Shown in pieces: positions 37,149-45,647 of a stretch of 64,000 nucleotides of DNA; position 1 is the first letter of the stretch; every line of letters starts with the position of its first letter. The stretch is taken from positions 124,001 to 188,000 of the forward strand of contig NZ_VFTZ01000007.1 in NCBI RefSeq assembly GCF_006440775.1. Direction: 5' to 3'. The position numbers were made by a program, and so were the translations under genes. This DNA is from Mesorhizobium sp. B2-7-2 (GTDB lineage: Bacteria; Pseudomonadota; Alphaproteobacteria; Rhizobiales; Rhizobiaceae). The notes beneath the pieces were generated by a model, which did not search any database, was not told the DNA's origin, and worked only from the letters and a program-made list of their open reading frames with translations.

Positions 37149-37668
37149 AGTTAAGCTCCCCACCCTCCCCGTGATGGAGAGGGTCGGCGCGAGGCGCCGT
37201 AACGAATGGGCGGGAAATAGCAACTCGGCCGGCCGCTGTCACCCCGCAAGCAGATCGCCTCTTCAAGCGATTTCACGGAATTTTTCGACCCACTGTCGGG
37301 TTGGCGCCAGGCAGCCCGTCCTTGGAGCAGAACTTCCCATGAACCGAACGCTGCGCTGAAGCGACAAACGCTCAGGCAGAGACCTATTGGCTGAACGACG
37401 ATGAAGACGGCATCGAGAACCCTGCAGATCCTGGCGCTCAGCGCCTGCTTCGCCGCCCAGGCGCATGGCACGATCACGATGCCGGGGATCAGGCAGGCCA
37501 TGCGCACGATCGACGGCGCAGCGGCGCAGATCGTGTTGCCGGCCGGCGCTGTTACCGAGACCGCGAAAGTCGTACCGGCTTAGTAGGACAGCGATCCCGA
37601 GCAGCCCGAAGGCACCGGGTCGTCAGCCAGCTCGGCGGTCTCACGCGCTCATCTCAGAATTTCGGGGT
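37149..37668. other. 520-base spacer upstream of glyS, repeat remnants
   Basis: The first 60 bases hold a family B-like remnant (CTCCCCACCCTCCCCGTGATGGAGAGGGT, then GGCGCGAGGCGCCG). The rest has no convincing gene and weak codon structure. One short frame inside it is listed separately. The spacer separates glyS from a broken gene and from glyQ, so glyS probably needs its own promoter here. Confidence 0.5.
37401..37583 (+). CDS. possible small exported peptide (doubtful)
   Basis: A 60-codon frame starting MKTASRTLQILALSACFAAQ, which looks like a signal peptide, followed by AHGTITMPGIRQAMRTIDG and a short hydrophobic end. There is no clear Shine-Dalgarno sequence and no family is recognised. 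It may be a decayed gene fragment in the spacer upstream of glyS. It is recorded only because the N-terminus is signal-like. Confidence 0.22.
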   Translation: MKTASRTLQILALSACFAAQAHGTITMPGIRQAMRTIDGAAAQIVLPAGAVTETAKVVPA

Positions 37669-39584
37669 TCACATTCGGCATAGCTCGCTACCAATGAACA
37701 TCGAGCGCAACTCGTCTTGATGTCGAAACAGCGGTAATAAGCAAAGTCGAAAGATCAACCAGCAGCCGTATATCGCGTCCGTCCCATATGGGTCTCCGTC
37801 GCGCAAAAGGCCATGCGCTACGGCGTGGCGCAGGTGGGGACCTTGCTTCATCAGAAACAGGCGCTCTAGGTCGGATGCAATAGCTGGCGTCAGAATGCCA
37901 TCGAGTTCCGTTCGCATCTGCTCGAACAAAGAAGATATCGTTCGATCTTGCTGCGTCCGCGTTGCGTCATCAAAAATGGTGACCTCATGCCCATTGGACT
38001 TCAGCAAGTGTCGCAGGGAGTTTTCCAGCAGGGGCGTGAGAATGTAAGTCGCACTGACGAAATCCCCCTGGAAGAAGCGTGCGTAAGCTCGCGCAAAGGT
38101 GTGAACGAGATCGGGTGGAACAAAAGGACTGTACTGCAGAACTGTTCCCAAGAGATCGTCCGAGATGAAATGTCGCTCGACAACAATCTGACGGGCCGGT
38201 TCGATCGTTCCCCCCACGACTATCTTTCTGCGGATACCTTCAGCCTGCGCGATTTGCTGATCTATGGCAGATCGGTCCGCCGCATCGCCGACGCCTCCGC
38301 CTTGGGTGCGATGGATTACCTTCCCTTCGTCATCCAGATGCGACATTCCGAAGAGTGACGAGAGCGGGTGCCTTTTAATCATCCCTGCCGCATCGCTCTC
38401 CAGCTTGTTCGGGTCTGGGGACCTTGCCAGCGCTGCGAAGGAAAACAACTTATGGAGCAGACACCCCTGACTGAAGGCAGACCGGACCTCTTCCGCTATC
38501 TCTCGAAGGTCCATCTCCTGCGAAATGACAGACAATTCTTCGGGCACCTGCGCCTGGATATCTATCAGCCTGTGGCGTATGCCGTCCGTTTGTCCTTCTT
38601 GCCGGGAATGCCATGGAGCTGCGCAATCGCCGCGCTCATAAAATGCGCAGCCAGCATGGCCGAGCCGTTTTTGGCCTCCGCCTCGGCGACCAGCGCCTCA
38701 GCCGCCTCGCTGAGGCATAGATGCTTCTCGTCCTCCATTTTAGCCAGGTGGTAGGCCGTCGCGGCCAGCTGCCAGAGATTGACGACATTGTGAACATCCG
38801 AGCCGAAAGGCACGGCTGCAAGAGCTTTGCGAAGGCTTGCCCCAATTTCGGCGGGGTCAGATATGCGGTAGTCAAGATCGAGGTCGGAAAACCAGTAAAT
38901 TGGAACCAAGCCTCCTTTCTGCAGGGCCTTCCGCCTAAGCTGCCCGACAAGGTCGCGTGCGGTAAGCATCTCCGGCTTTTCCCATCCGACGGCGCGCCCA
39001 ATCTGCAACGCTCGAAGAAGATAGTCCCTGGCCCCGTGTTGAAGAGCGCCATTCTCGCTTGCGAAACGGTGCTTTAGCTCGCCATCGTCCATCTTCTGGA
39101 CGATTTCGGTGTACGCAGCGATAGCTGCGAGACCCAACCCGCCTTGTTTCTTGTCGAGCAGCCAACACAGATCGGAAAGTCGCGCACGAAGCACCGGGTT
39201 AGCTGCACGAGTTGCCATGTCCCCAACGAGGGGGATATGCGCCCGGAAATCGGAAGGGATAGCCGACCGACGACCGTCAGCGAAAGTCACCATCGGCCCG
39301 AACGGCTCATTCCGCTCTTGGGGCTTTGGATACATGTCGGTGATGGCGGATAGCATAATGAACACGCGCACTTCCGGCGTATCGGGTGGTTCCGCTGAAT
39401 TGTCCTGGGGTCGTACTGCGGCGCGATAAAGATCACTCAACTCGGCACAATCTGCCGTCGTTGCCCCTGAGATAGGAGCCTCGAAATCCACCGTGGCAAT
39501 ATCCTCTGCCGAGGCGCGCAGCCAAGATAGTTCCGGCTGGGGTGCGGCTCCTTCTGGAGCCGCATCGTTTTCGCTGCTGGTCAT
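37669..39584 (-). pseudogene. DUF4209-like gene broken by a frameshift
   Basis: Two reading frames fit one protein of about 635 residues. The first (39584 to 38565) starts MTSSENDAAPEGAAPQPELS after GGTGGGG and runs helical to LHGIPGKKDKR. The second (open through about 38590, to 37669) continues DGIRHRLIDIQ...VPEELSVISQEMD and ends with LRHAVAHGLLRDGDPYG. The last block matches the C-terminal DUF4209 domain, whose R-x4-H motif (RHAVAH) is HEPN-like. The join requires one base to be gained or lost near 38578-38590. Either this is a pseudogene or the base is a sequencing error. It is inserted between glyQ and glyS on the same strand. Confidence 0.72.
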
Positions 39585-39627
39585 CGACCCCACCGCCCCT
39601 CCATGGTCGAGATCATGATAGCATACG

Positions 39628-40575
39628 CTAAGCCGCCGCCAGGCCGCCCGCCCGCGTCTTGAGGAACGCTTCGCCGCAGGCCTTGGCCAGATTGCGCACG
39701 CGCAGGATGTAGCTCTGCCGTTCGGTGACGGAGATGACGCCGCGCGCGTCGAGCAGATTGAAGACGTGGCTTGCCTTGATGCACTGGTCGTAGGCCGGGA
39801 AAACCATGCGGTGCATCGCCAGATTGTCGCTTGGCTTGGGCGTGCCGGCATCGAGCAGCGCCTTGCACTCGGCCTCGGCGTCCTCGAAATGCCTCAGCAA
39901 CATCGCGGTGTTGGCGAATTCGAAATTGTGGCGCGAATATTCCTGCTCGGCCTGCAGGAAGACGTCGCCATAAGTGACCTTTTCGGCCCCCTCGCGGCCG
40001 TTGAAGTTCAGGTCGTAGACATTGTCGACACCCTGCACATACATGGCGAGCCGTTCCAGGCCGTAGGTCAGCTCGCCCGCCACCGGTGCGCATTCGATGC
40101 CGCAGACCTGCTGGAAATAGGTGAACTGCGAGACTTCCATGCCGTCGCACCAGCACTCCCAGCCGAGCCCCCAGGCGCCCAGCGTCGGGCTTTCCCAGTC
40201 GTCCTCGACGAAGCGAATGTCGTGCAGCAGCGGGTCGACGCCGATTGCTTCCAGCGAGCCGAGATAGAGCTCCTGCAGGTTCGGCGGATTGGGCTTCAGG
40301 ATCACCTGGTATTGGTAATAGTGCTGCAGGCGGTTCGGGTTTTCGCCGTAGCGGCCATCCTTCGGCCGGCGCGAGGGCTGGACATAGGCCGCGTTCCAGC
40401 GCAACGGACCCAGCGCGCGCAAGGTGGTGGCCGGATGGAAGGTGCCGGCACCGACTTCCATGTCGTAGGGCTGCAGGATGAGGCAACCATAGTCCGCCCA
40501 GTAATTGTGCAAGGTCAGGATCAGCCCCTGGAAGGAGCGGCTGGGATGCATATGGGCAGGAATCTCGATGGTCAC
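39628..40575 (-). CDS. glyQ: glycine-tRNA ligase alpha subunit
   Basis: GlyQ is the catalytic alpha subunit that activates glycine and charges tRNA-Gly together with GlyS. The 315-residue protein has the near-invariant blocks [60 protein letters not shown] and the class II motif around [16 protein letters not shown] at 40575 was chosen because GAGG lies 5 bases before it and gives the N-terminus [18 protein letters not shown] at 40551 is a weaker alternative. glyS lies about 2.5 kb downstream, separated by the broken DUF4209-like gene. Confidence 0.95.
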   Translation of the reverse strand: MTIEIPAHMHPSRSFQGLILTLHNYWADYGCLILQPYDMEVGAGTFHPATTLRALGPLRWNAAYVQPSRRPKDGRYGENPNRLQHYYQYQVILKPNPPNLQELYLGSLEAIGVDPLLHDIRFVEDDWESPTLGAWGLGWECWCDGMEVSQFTYFQQVCGIECAPVAGELTYGLERLAMYVQGVDNVYDLNFNGREGAEKVTYGDVFLQAEQEYSRHNFEFANTAMLLRHFEDAEAECKALLDAGTPKPSDNLAMHRMVFPAYDQCIKASHVFNLLDARGVISVTERQSYILRVRNLAKACGEAFLKTRAGGLAAA

Positions 40576-40744
40576 GGCGGCCTCGGAAAGCGCGGGATGC
40601 CGCTTCCCTAGTTGCCGGGCCGGCAAGCGTCAAGGCGGGAGGCTCGCGCCCGGCAAGGCGGAAAGCTTTGCGGCGGGCTGGCCCATTGCCGTCGGGCGGC
40701 GGTCGCCGTTTGCTCCGTTCCAGCTCAACGACAGAGGTTTCGCT

Positions 40745-41206
40745 ATGTCCGGTCAACTCACTGTACGACCCGTCACAAGGCAGGATTACGAGCAGTGGCT
40801 GCCACTGTGGGACGGCTACAACGCGTTTTACGGACGCTCCGGGCCGACGGCGCTTGCCGGCGAGATCACGCAGATGACGTGGTCGCGTTTCTTCGACGCC
40901 TATGAGCCGGTGCATGCGCTGGTCGCCGAGCGCGAAGGCAACCTGCTCGGCCTCGTCCACTATCTCTATCATCGCTCGACCACATCGATCGCGCCGAGCT
41001 GCTATCTGCAGGACCTCTTCACCAGCGAGGCCGCGCGCGGCCAGGGTATCGGCCGGGCGCTGATCGAAGGCGTCTACGAACGCGCCAGGCAAGCGGGCGC
41101 GAACCGCGTCTACTGGCTGACGCATGAGACGAACCACACCGCGATGCAGCTCTATGACAAGATCGGCGAGAAGTCGGGGTTCGTCGTCTACAGAAAGATG
41201 TTCTAG
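40745..41206 (+). CDS. GNAT-family N-acetyltransferase
   Basis: This 153-residue acetyltransferase has the acetyl-CoA pyrophosphate loop RGQGIGRALIEGVYERARQ (around residue 100) preceded by the beta4 strand SCYLQDLFTSEAA. The C-terminal part (YWLTHETNHTAMQLYDKIGE) also fits the GNAT fold. The substrate could be a small amine or a protein N-terminus and cannot be told. ATG at 40745 begins MSGQLTVRPVTRQDYEQW, which is typical. The longer frame runs back over the glyQ promoter. It is divergent from glyQ. Confidence 0.9.
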   Translation: MSGQLTVRPVTRQDYEQWLPLWDGYNAFYGRSGPTALAGEITQMTWSRFFDAYEPVHALVAEREGNLLGLVHYLYHRSTTSIAPSCYLQDLFTSEAARGQGIGRALIEGVYERARQAGANRVYWLTHETNHTAMQLYDKIGEKSGFVVYRKMF

Positions 41207-41331
41207 TTTCCTCGACACAGGGATTTCCTCGACAGAGATTTGAAAGGCCGCCGTTCGTCGGCGGCAAGATCGTCACCGTTCATTCCATGAAAATCGGCAC
41301 AAACGCTGAAAATTGGCGGAACCCTCTCAAC

Positions 41332-41518
41332 TTCGTCATTCCAGGGCGGAGCAGCCGCGAAGCGGCGTCGCGGAGACCCTGGAATCCATTCCGTGACCCT
41401 GCTCAAAGAGTGCAGCGGAGCAGAATTCTGCACCGCAGCAGCGCTCAGAAATCACGGAATGGGATCCTCGGGTCTGCGCGCGTCGCTGCGATCGTTGCTC
41501 CGCCCGTGGATGACGACG
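41332..41518. repeat. dispersed palindrome family A, full copy
   Basis: Full double hairpin in the 509-base gap 41207-41715. The left half has CCAGGG/CCCTGG arms, a third compensating variant of the stem. The centre contains GCAGAATTCTGC. The right half ends CCCGTGGATGACGA. No gene was seen in the gap apart from the terminator downstream. Confidence 0.88.
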
Positions 41519-41668
41519 GGGTGGCATTTCGGCCAATCTCCAACGCATGCCGCCTGCCAACGCAAACACAGCCTACCTGTCAAGATTTTCTCCGGCAGGG
41601 AAGGGTGTTTGCCGATATTCAAGTAGAGCCGGACCGACCTTAAGCTCGGCAGACGCCGAGCCGAAACG

Positions 41669-41695
41669 AAAACGGGGCTCGACGGGCCCCGTTTT
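41669..41695 (-). terminator. rho-independent terminator of the TPR gene
   Basis: Stem AAAACGGGGC / GCCCCGTTTT with a 7-base loop. On the minus strand it follows the TPR gene stop by about 20 bases and ends in a T-rich tract. A second small hairpin (GCTCGGC/GCCGAGC, 41644-41661) lies beyond it. Confidence 0.8.
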
Positions 41696-41715
41696 CTTGA
41701 ACGCTGGCGAGAGGC

Positions 41716-43491
41716 TCAGCCTTTCGGCGCGGGCGTCGGGTCCGGCTTCACCTTGGGCGTTTCCTGCGCGGTGTTGGATTCGATCGGCGGCAGGCCCTTG
41801 AGCAATTTCTGCTGCAAAGTGGCGAGCACATCCGGATCGGGCTTCAGATCGCGTGCCTGCGTCCACTGGTAGGTGGCCTCGAGCTTGCGGCCGACGCGCC
41901 AGTAGGCATCGCCGAGATGGTCGTTGAGGACCGGATCCTCCGGCTTCAGCGAGACGGCTCGCTCCATCTCGCGCACGGCGTCGTCGAAGCGGCCCATGCG
42001 GTAATAGGCCCAGCCCAGCGAATCGACGATGTAGCCGTCGTTCGGCCGCAGATCCACGGCCTTCTGGATCATCGCCAGGCCTTCCTTGAGGTTCATGTTC
42101 ATGTCGACCCAGGAATAGCCGAGATAGTTCATGACCTGCGGCTGGTCGGGCTGCAGCTCCAGCGCCTTACGGAAATTGGGTTCCGCCTTCGGCCATTCCT
42201 TCAGCCGCTCATAGGCGATGCCGCGCTGGTAGAAGATGTTCCAATTGGCGGCAGTCGGCGTCTTCAGCTGCTCGACAGCCTTGTCGTAGAGACTGGCGGC
42301 CGAGCGGAAATCTTCCTTCGAGCCATAGACACCGCCAAGCGCCAGATAGGCGCGCATGTCGTCCGGATGCCTTTCGAGATAGGCCTTGAGATGCGAAATC
42401 GCGTCGTCATGCTTGTCAAGATCGGCAAGGTTGAGGCCGATCTGCAGGTCGGAGAGCTCCTTCAACGGCGAGGATGCCGGAATGCGGCGGTAGAGCGAGA
42501 CGGCGCCTTCGCCGTCCTTGAGCTGCTCGGCCACGGCGGCAAGCTGCACAAGGGCCGCGTCGCTGTCCGGCTTCAGCGCCAGCGCATATTGCAGATAGAG
42601 CCGCACGAAAGGCTCGCCGCCGCCGCGGTTGAGCGCGGTGGCAAGGTCAAGCAGGATTTCGGATGCGCCGTCGGCCGGACCGGCGACGAGCGGCTCGATC
42701 TTGTCGCCCTTGCTGATGCGGTCGCGCAGCGTGGTGATCTCGAGCTTGCCCGGCGCGAAGGCTTCGGCCTGGTTCAACACCGCCAGCGCCTTCGACTTGT
42801 CGCCCTTGCGGACCAGGAACGAGGCATAGGCCTGGGCGTTGCGCATCCAGGTTTCGGGCGCGGAGCCGCCGGCCGCGGTATCGGCCATGGTGGCGGCGTA
42901 GAGTTCCTCGGCCTTGTCGTTCAGGCCGGCGGCGTCGGCGATCAACGCGCGGTGGAATGATTTGAACAGGCCGAACCAGTCCGGGCCCTTGAGCTTGTCG
43001 ATGGAGTCCATGGCCTCGGACGCGTTGCCGGCACCTTCCTTGGCCCAGCCGTCCATGACGCCCGAGAGCAGCCGGTCGAGATCGGATTCCAGCGAGAGCT
43101 TGAGCCAGTACTGGGCCTTGGCGTAGTCCTTCTTGTGGAAAGAATCGATGGCCAGAGCCAGGCGCGAGAAGCGCTCGACGTCCGGCACTTCCTTCAGCTT
43201 GTCGGCATAGACGAGCGATTCTTCGAAGCGGCCTTGCGCGACCAGAGCCAGCATCAGGCTCTGTTGCAATTCCTTGTCGTTTGGAGCAAAGGCCAGCGCC
43301 TGCTTGTAGTAGGCGATCGCATCGTCGAGATCGTTGTCGCTTTCGGCGATATGAGCCGCGAGATAGGCGCCCGAGAAAGACGTGATCTGGAGCGGTCGGG
43401 CCTCTTCCTTGGCCTGGACCGGCAGCACCCAAAGCGCCACACCGGTCAAAAATGCCAGCCTCGTCAGCCAGCGCGCACGTCCTTGCCGCAT
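41716..43491 (-). CDS. exported tetratricopeptide-repeat protein
   Basis: The 591-residue protein has a signal peptide (WLTRLAFLTGVALWVLPVQA) and then many TPR units, for example SDNDLDDAIAYYKQALAFAP, DDMRAYLALGGVYGSKEDFR and DGYIVDSLGWAYYRMGRFDD. The final TPRs are followed by a Pro/Thr-rich tail. Rhizobial proteins of this type are periplasmic or outer-membrane scaffolds, and no partner is identified. ATG at 43491 was chosen since the 16 upstream residues would precede the signal peptide. A strong terminator follows. The gene stands between glyQ/GNAT and the biotin locus. Confidence 0.9.
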   Translation of the reverse strand: MRQGRARWLTRLAFLTGVALWVLPVQAKEEARPLQITSFSGAYLAAHIAESDNDLDDAIAYYKQALAFAPNDKELQQSLMLALVAQGRFEESLVYADKLKEVPDVERFSRLALAIDSFHKKDYAKAQYWLKLSLESDLDRLLSGVMDGWAKEGAGNASEAMDSIDKLKGPDWFGLFKSFHRALIADAAGLNDKAEELYAATMADTAAGGSAPETWMRNAQAYASFLVRKGDKSKALAVLNQAEAFAPGKLEITTLRDRISKGDKIEPLVAGPADGASEILLDLATALNRGGGEPFVRLYLQYALALKPDSDAALVQLAAVAEQLKDGEGAVSLYRRIPASSPLKELSDLQIGLNLADLDKHDDAISHLKAYLERHPDDMRAYLALGGVYGSKEDFRSAASLYDKAVEQLKTPTAANWNIFYQRGIAYERLKEWPKAEPNFRKALELQPDQPQVMNYLGYSWVDMNMNLKEGLAMIQKAVDLRPNDGYIVDSLGWAYYRMGRFDDAVREMERAVSLKPEDPVLNDHLGDAYWRVGRKLEATYQWTQARDLKPDPDVLATLQQKLLKGLPPIESNTAQETPKVKPDPTPAPKG

Positions 43492-43694
43492 CGTATCCCT
43501 TTCAGCCAGATGCGATCCCGCCCTTGGCGGACCGCCCACAGACTCGCTCTTTTCCGGTCAAAGCATGGCCTTTTTGGGGTCAGGCTTCAATTGCCGAGCG
43601 AATCACAATGCAATCATCCGGCTTAAAAAACGATGCCGCGCCAGCGAAAATCCCGCGCGGAGGCCCGGGACGCCCATATGCGGCATCGGATTGC

Positions 43695-44111
43695 CTACAG
43701 ATAGGTATCGCTGAATCCGCTGGCGGCAACCGCGTCGCACAGGCCGGACCATTCGCAGCCGGAGCACGCCTGGCGCGTCAGGCCGGCGGAAAATGCCTTG
43801 CGCATCCCGGCCAGGCTGGAGGCGTCCAGCACGAACCGGTCTCCAGCCTGGATCGGCCGCCCGAGGAGAGCGCCGACATCGCGGGCCGCCATCCGGTCCC
43901 GCTCGGCGGCGCTCTCGCGCAGGCAATGCGGCTCCGGCTCGTCGAGCAGCGGGGCGCAGATGTCGTCCGGACCGGAAACGATCGCCACCGCCTCGCCCTC
44001 GCCCAGCCGCTTCACCACCTTGTCGTAATTGGCGGTGAAGGCGGGCGAGTAGCCCTTGCCGACATAGGTCAGCAGGCAGAGCAGATGATGGGCGCGCAGC
44101 TTGATGGTCAT
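43695..44111 (-). CDS. DUF1284 protein, translationally coupled to bioY
   Basis: A 138-residue cysteine-containing protein starting MTIKLRAHHLLCLLTYVGKG, the DUF1284 pattern. Cysteines occur at about positions 12, 52 and 63 and in a C-terminal CSGCEWSGLC cluster, which suggests a metal or Fe-S site. Its ATG overlaps the bioY stop (ATGA). It would therefore be translated together with the biotin transporter and fall under the same BioR site. The function is unknown. A role linked to biotin use, for example in support of an Fe-S enzyme, is only a hypothesis. Confidence 0.85.
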   Translation of the reverse strand: MTIKLRAHHLLCLLTYVGKGYSPAFTANYDKVVKRLGEGEAVAIVSGPDDICAPLLDEPEPHCLRESAAERDRMAARDVGALLGRPIQAGDRFVLDASSLAGMRKAFSAGLTRQACSGCEWSGLCDAVAASGFSDTYL

Positions 44112-44716
44112 CGCGTCCCGGACGAGCGGTCGCGTTGCTCCGCACGATAGGTGGAAAAGAGCTTCAGCGTCGCCGCGCCCAGCGCCGACTTGAGCAGGCC
44201 GCCGATGATGAAGGGCACGAAGCCGAAGGTGATGGCCTTTTCAGTGCCGATCATGACGGCAAGCCAGGCGGTGCCGAGAACCAGGCAAAGCAGGTTGCCG
44301 ATGAGCATGGCAGCGAAGGCAAGCATGACGCGATTGCCGTTCCAGCCGCGTTCGGCCAGCCAGCCGACGACAGCGCCGACGACCGGAAAAGCGAAGAGAT
44401 AGCCGCCGGTCGGGCCAACGAAATGCTGTAGGCCAGCGGCGCCGCCTGCAAGAACCGGAAAACCGGCGGCGCCCTCGACGAGCCAGGCGGCGATGGTCAG
44501 CGCACCGAAGCGCCAACCATAAAGCGCGCCGACCAGCGTGACGGCGAAGGTCTGCATGGTGACCGGAACCGGCACCATCGGCACCTCGATATAGGACGAC
44601 AGCGCCAGGAACAGCGAACCAAGGATCACCGCGCCGATCTGCCAGGCGAGCGAACGGCTGTGCAGCCGCAACGGGCTGAAGGAGGGGTTTTGGGTCGAAA
44701 TGGCTGCGTTGGTCAC
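44108..44716 (-). CDS. bioY: biotin transporter BioY
   Basis: BioY is the membrane substrate-binding (S) component for biotin. It works alone or with BioMN, which are not in this window. The 202-residue protein has six hydrophobic segments and the family block VPMVPVPVTMQTFAVTLVGAL near residue 50. The loop GFPVLAGGAAGLQHFVGPTGGYLFAFP is also present. A perfect BioR operator lies 25 bases before its start codon, so it should be repressed when biotin is sufficient. The DUF1284 gene overlaps its end and bioR lies upstream on the same strand. Confidence 0.95.
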   Translation of the reverse strand: MTNAAISTQNPSFSPLRLHSRSLAWQIGAVILGSLFLALSSYIEVPMVPVPVTMQTFAVTLVGALYGWRFGALTIAAWLVEGAAGFPVLAGGAAGLQHFVGPTGGYLFAFPVVGAVVGWLAERGWNGNRVMLAFAAMLIGNLLCLVLGTAWLAVMIGTEKAITFGFVPFIIGGLLKSALGAATLKLFSTYRAEQRDRSSGTR

Positions 44717-44740
44717 AGTGTCTTCCTTGGCTCGTGTGAA

Positions 44741-44750
44741 TTATAGATAA
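44741..44750. promoter_or_regulatory. BioR operator upstream of bioY
   Basis: TTATAGATAA matches the published alphaproteobacterial BioR consensus TTATMKATAA exactly. It lies 24 bases upstream of the bioY start and has a partner copy before bioR. Confidence 0.85.
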
Positions 44751-44814
44751 TTTTTGAACTTCATCTATTATCGAATCCATATTTTCGCGGAGATGGCAAG
44801 CGCCTGCCCTCGAA

Positions 44815-44852
44815 TTCGTCATTCCAGGGCTTGCTCCGCCCTAGAATGACGA
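44815..44852. repeat. dispersed palindrome family A, minimal copy
   Basis: A 38-base remnant: TCGTCATTCCAGGG, a short CTTGCTCCG loop, then CCCTAGAATGACGA. One stem pair is mismatched. It lies between the bioR stop and the bioY operator. Confidence 0.8.
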
Positions 44853-44881
44853 GGCTGAGAGGCCTCGGCCAATCGCCAAAC

Positions 44882-45547
44882 CTACCCCACGATGGCGAAG
44901 GCGTCGCGGGTCTTGCCGGACGCGGTCTTGACCGGCTTCTGGCCGATCCATTGCACGTGCCGGCCGAGTGTCGCGGCGGCCGATTCGGTGTTGCCTTGCC
45001 TCAGCGCGCTCAGGATCGCCCGGTGATCCTGGTCGGTGCGGGTTTCCCACTCGGAGCGCCAGGCCGCGAACAGGAAACGCGCGCTTGCCGCGTGCAAGTC
45101 GTCGATGGTGGAGAGCAGGCGCGGCATGTTGCAGGGCGCCAGGATCAGCCGATGGAAGGTGCGATTGGCCTCTTCCCAGGAGCGCACGTCGCGGGATTTG
45201 TCGCCGGCCTTGGTCGCCTCTTCGGCCTGGTCGAGGATTGATGTCGTCAGATGCGGCGCGGCATGGCGCAGCGCCAGCACTTCGAGCGCCGCCCGCATCT
45301 CGGCCACCTCCCTGACCTCGCCGAGATCGAAGGAAGCGACGCGCACGCCGCGGCGCGGCTCGCCGATCGCCAACCCTTGAGCCTCCAGGCGCCGGAAAGC
45401 CTCGCGCACCGGGACATGACTGGTGTTGAATTCCTCGGCGACATGGTCCTGGCGCAGCCGCGAACCGGGCTCGATCGCGCCCGAAATGATGCGGTCCGCC
45501 AGTTCCTTGCTGATGCGGACGGCGATCGTGTCTTCTTTGCTGGCCAT
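44882..45547 (-). CDS. bioR: GntR-family biotin repressor BioR
   Basis: The 221-residue GntR/FadR-type regulator has an N-terminal winged helix (ELADRIISGAIEPGSRLRQD, EFNTSHVPVREAFRRLEAQG) and an all-helical FCD effector domain with FHRLILAPCNMPRLL and DQDHRAILSALRQG. Its identity as BioR rests on two perfect TTATAGATAA boxes, one before its own start and one before the adjacent bioY. It should repress both genes. The ATG lies only 3 bases from its operator and has no recognisable Shine-Dalgarno sequence, so the true start could be different. Confidence 0.92.
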   Translation of the reverse strand: MASKEDTIAVRISKELADRIISGAIEPGSRLRQDHVAEEFNTSHVPVREAFRRLEAQGLAIGEPRRGVRVASFDLGEVREVAEMRAALEVLALRHAAPHLTTSILDQAEEATKAGDKSRDVRSWEEANRTFHRLILAPCNMPRLLSTIDDLHAASARFLFAAWRSEWETRTDQDHRAILSALRQGNTESAAATLGRHVQWIGQKPVKTASGKTRDAFAIVG

Positions 45548-45550
45548 ATT

Positions 45551-45560
45551 TTATAGATAA
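45551..45560. promoter_or_regulatory. BioR operator upstream of bioR
   Basis: TTATAGATAA lies 3 bases upstream of the bioR start codon. Its reverse complement contains TATAAA, which could overlap the -10 element. It suggests autoregulation. Confidence 0.85.
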
Positions 45561-45647
45561 TTTGCCAGACCGCCGTTTGTCGAGACGGCCGGCGCGGGAT
45601 TCACAAGCGCCCTTCCCGGCGGACGCAAATGAGCCGGACCCGCAGGC

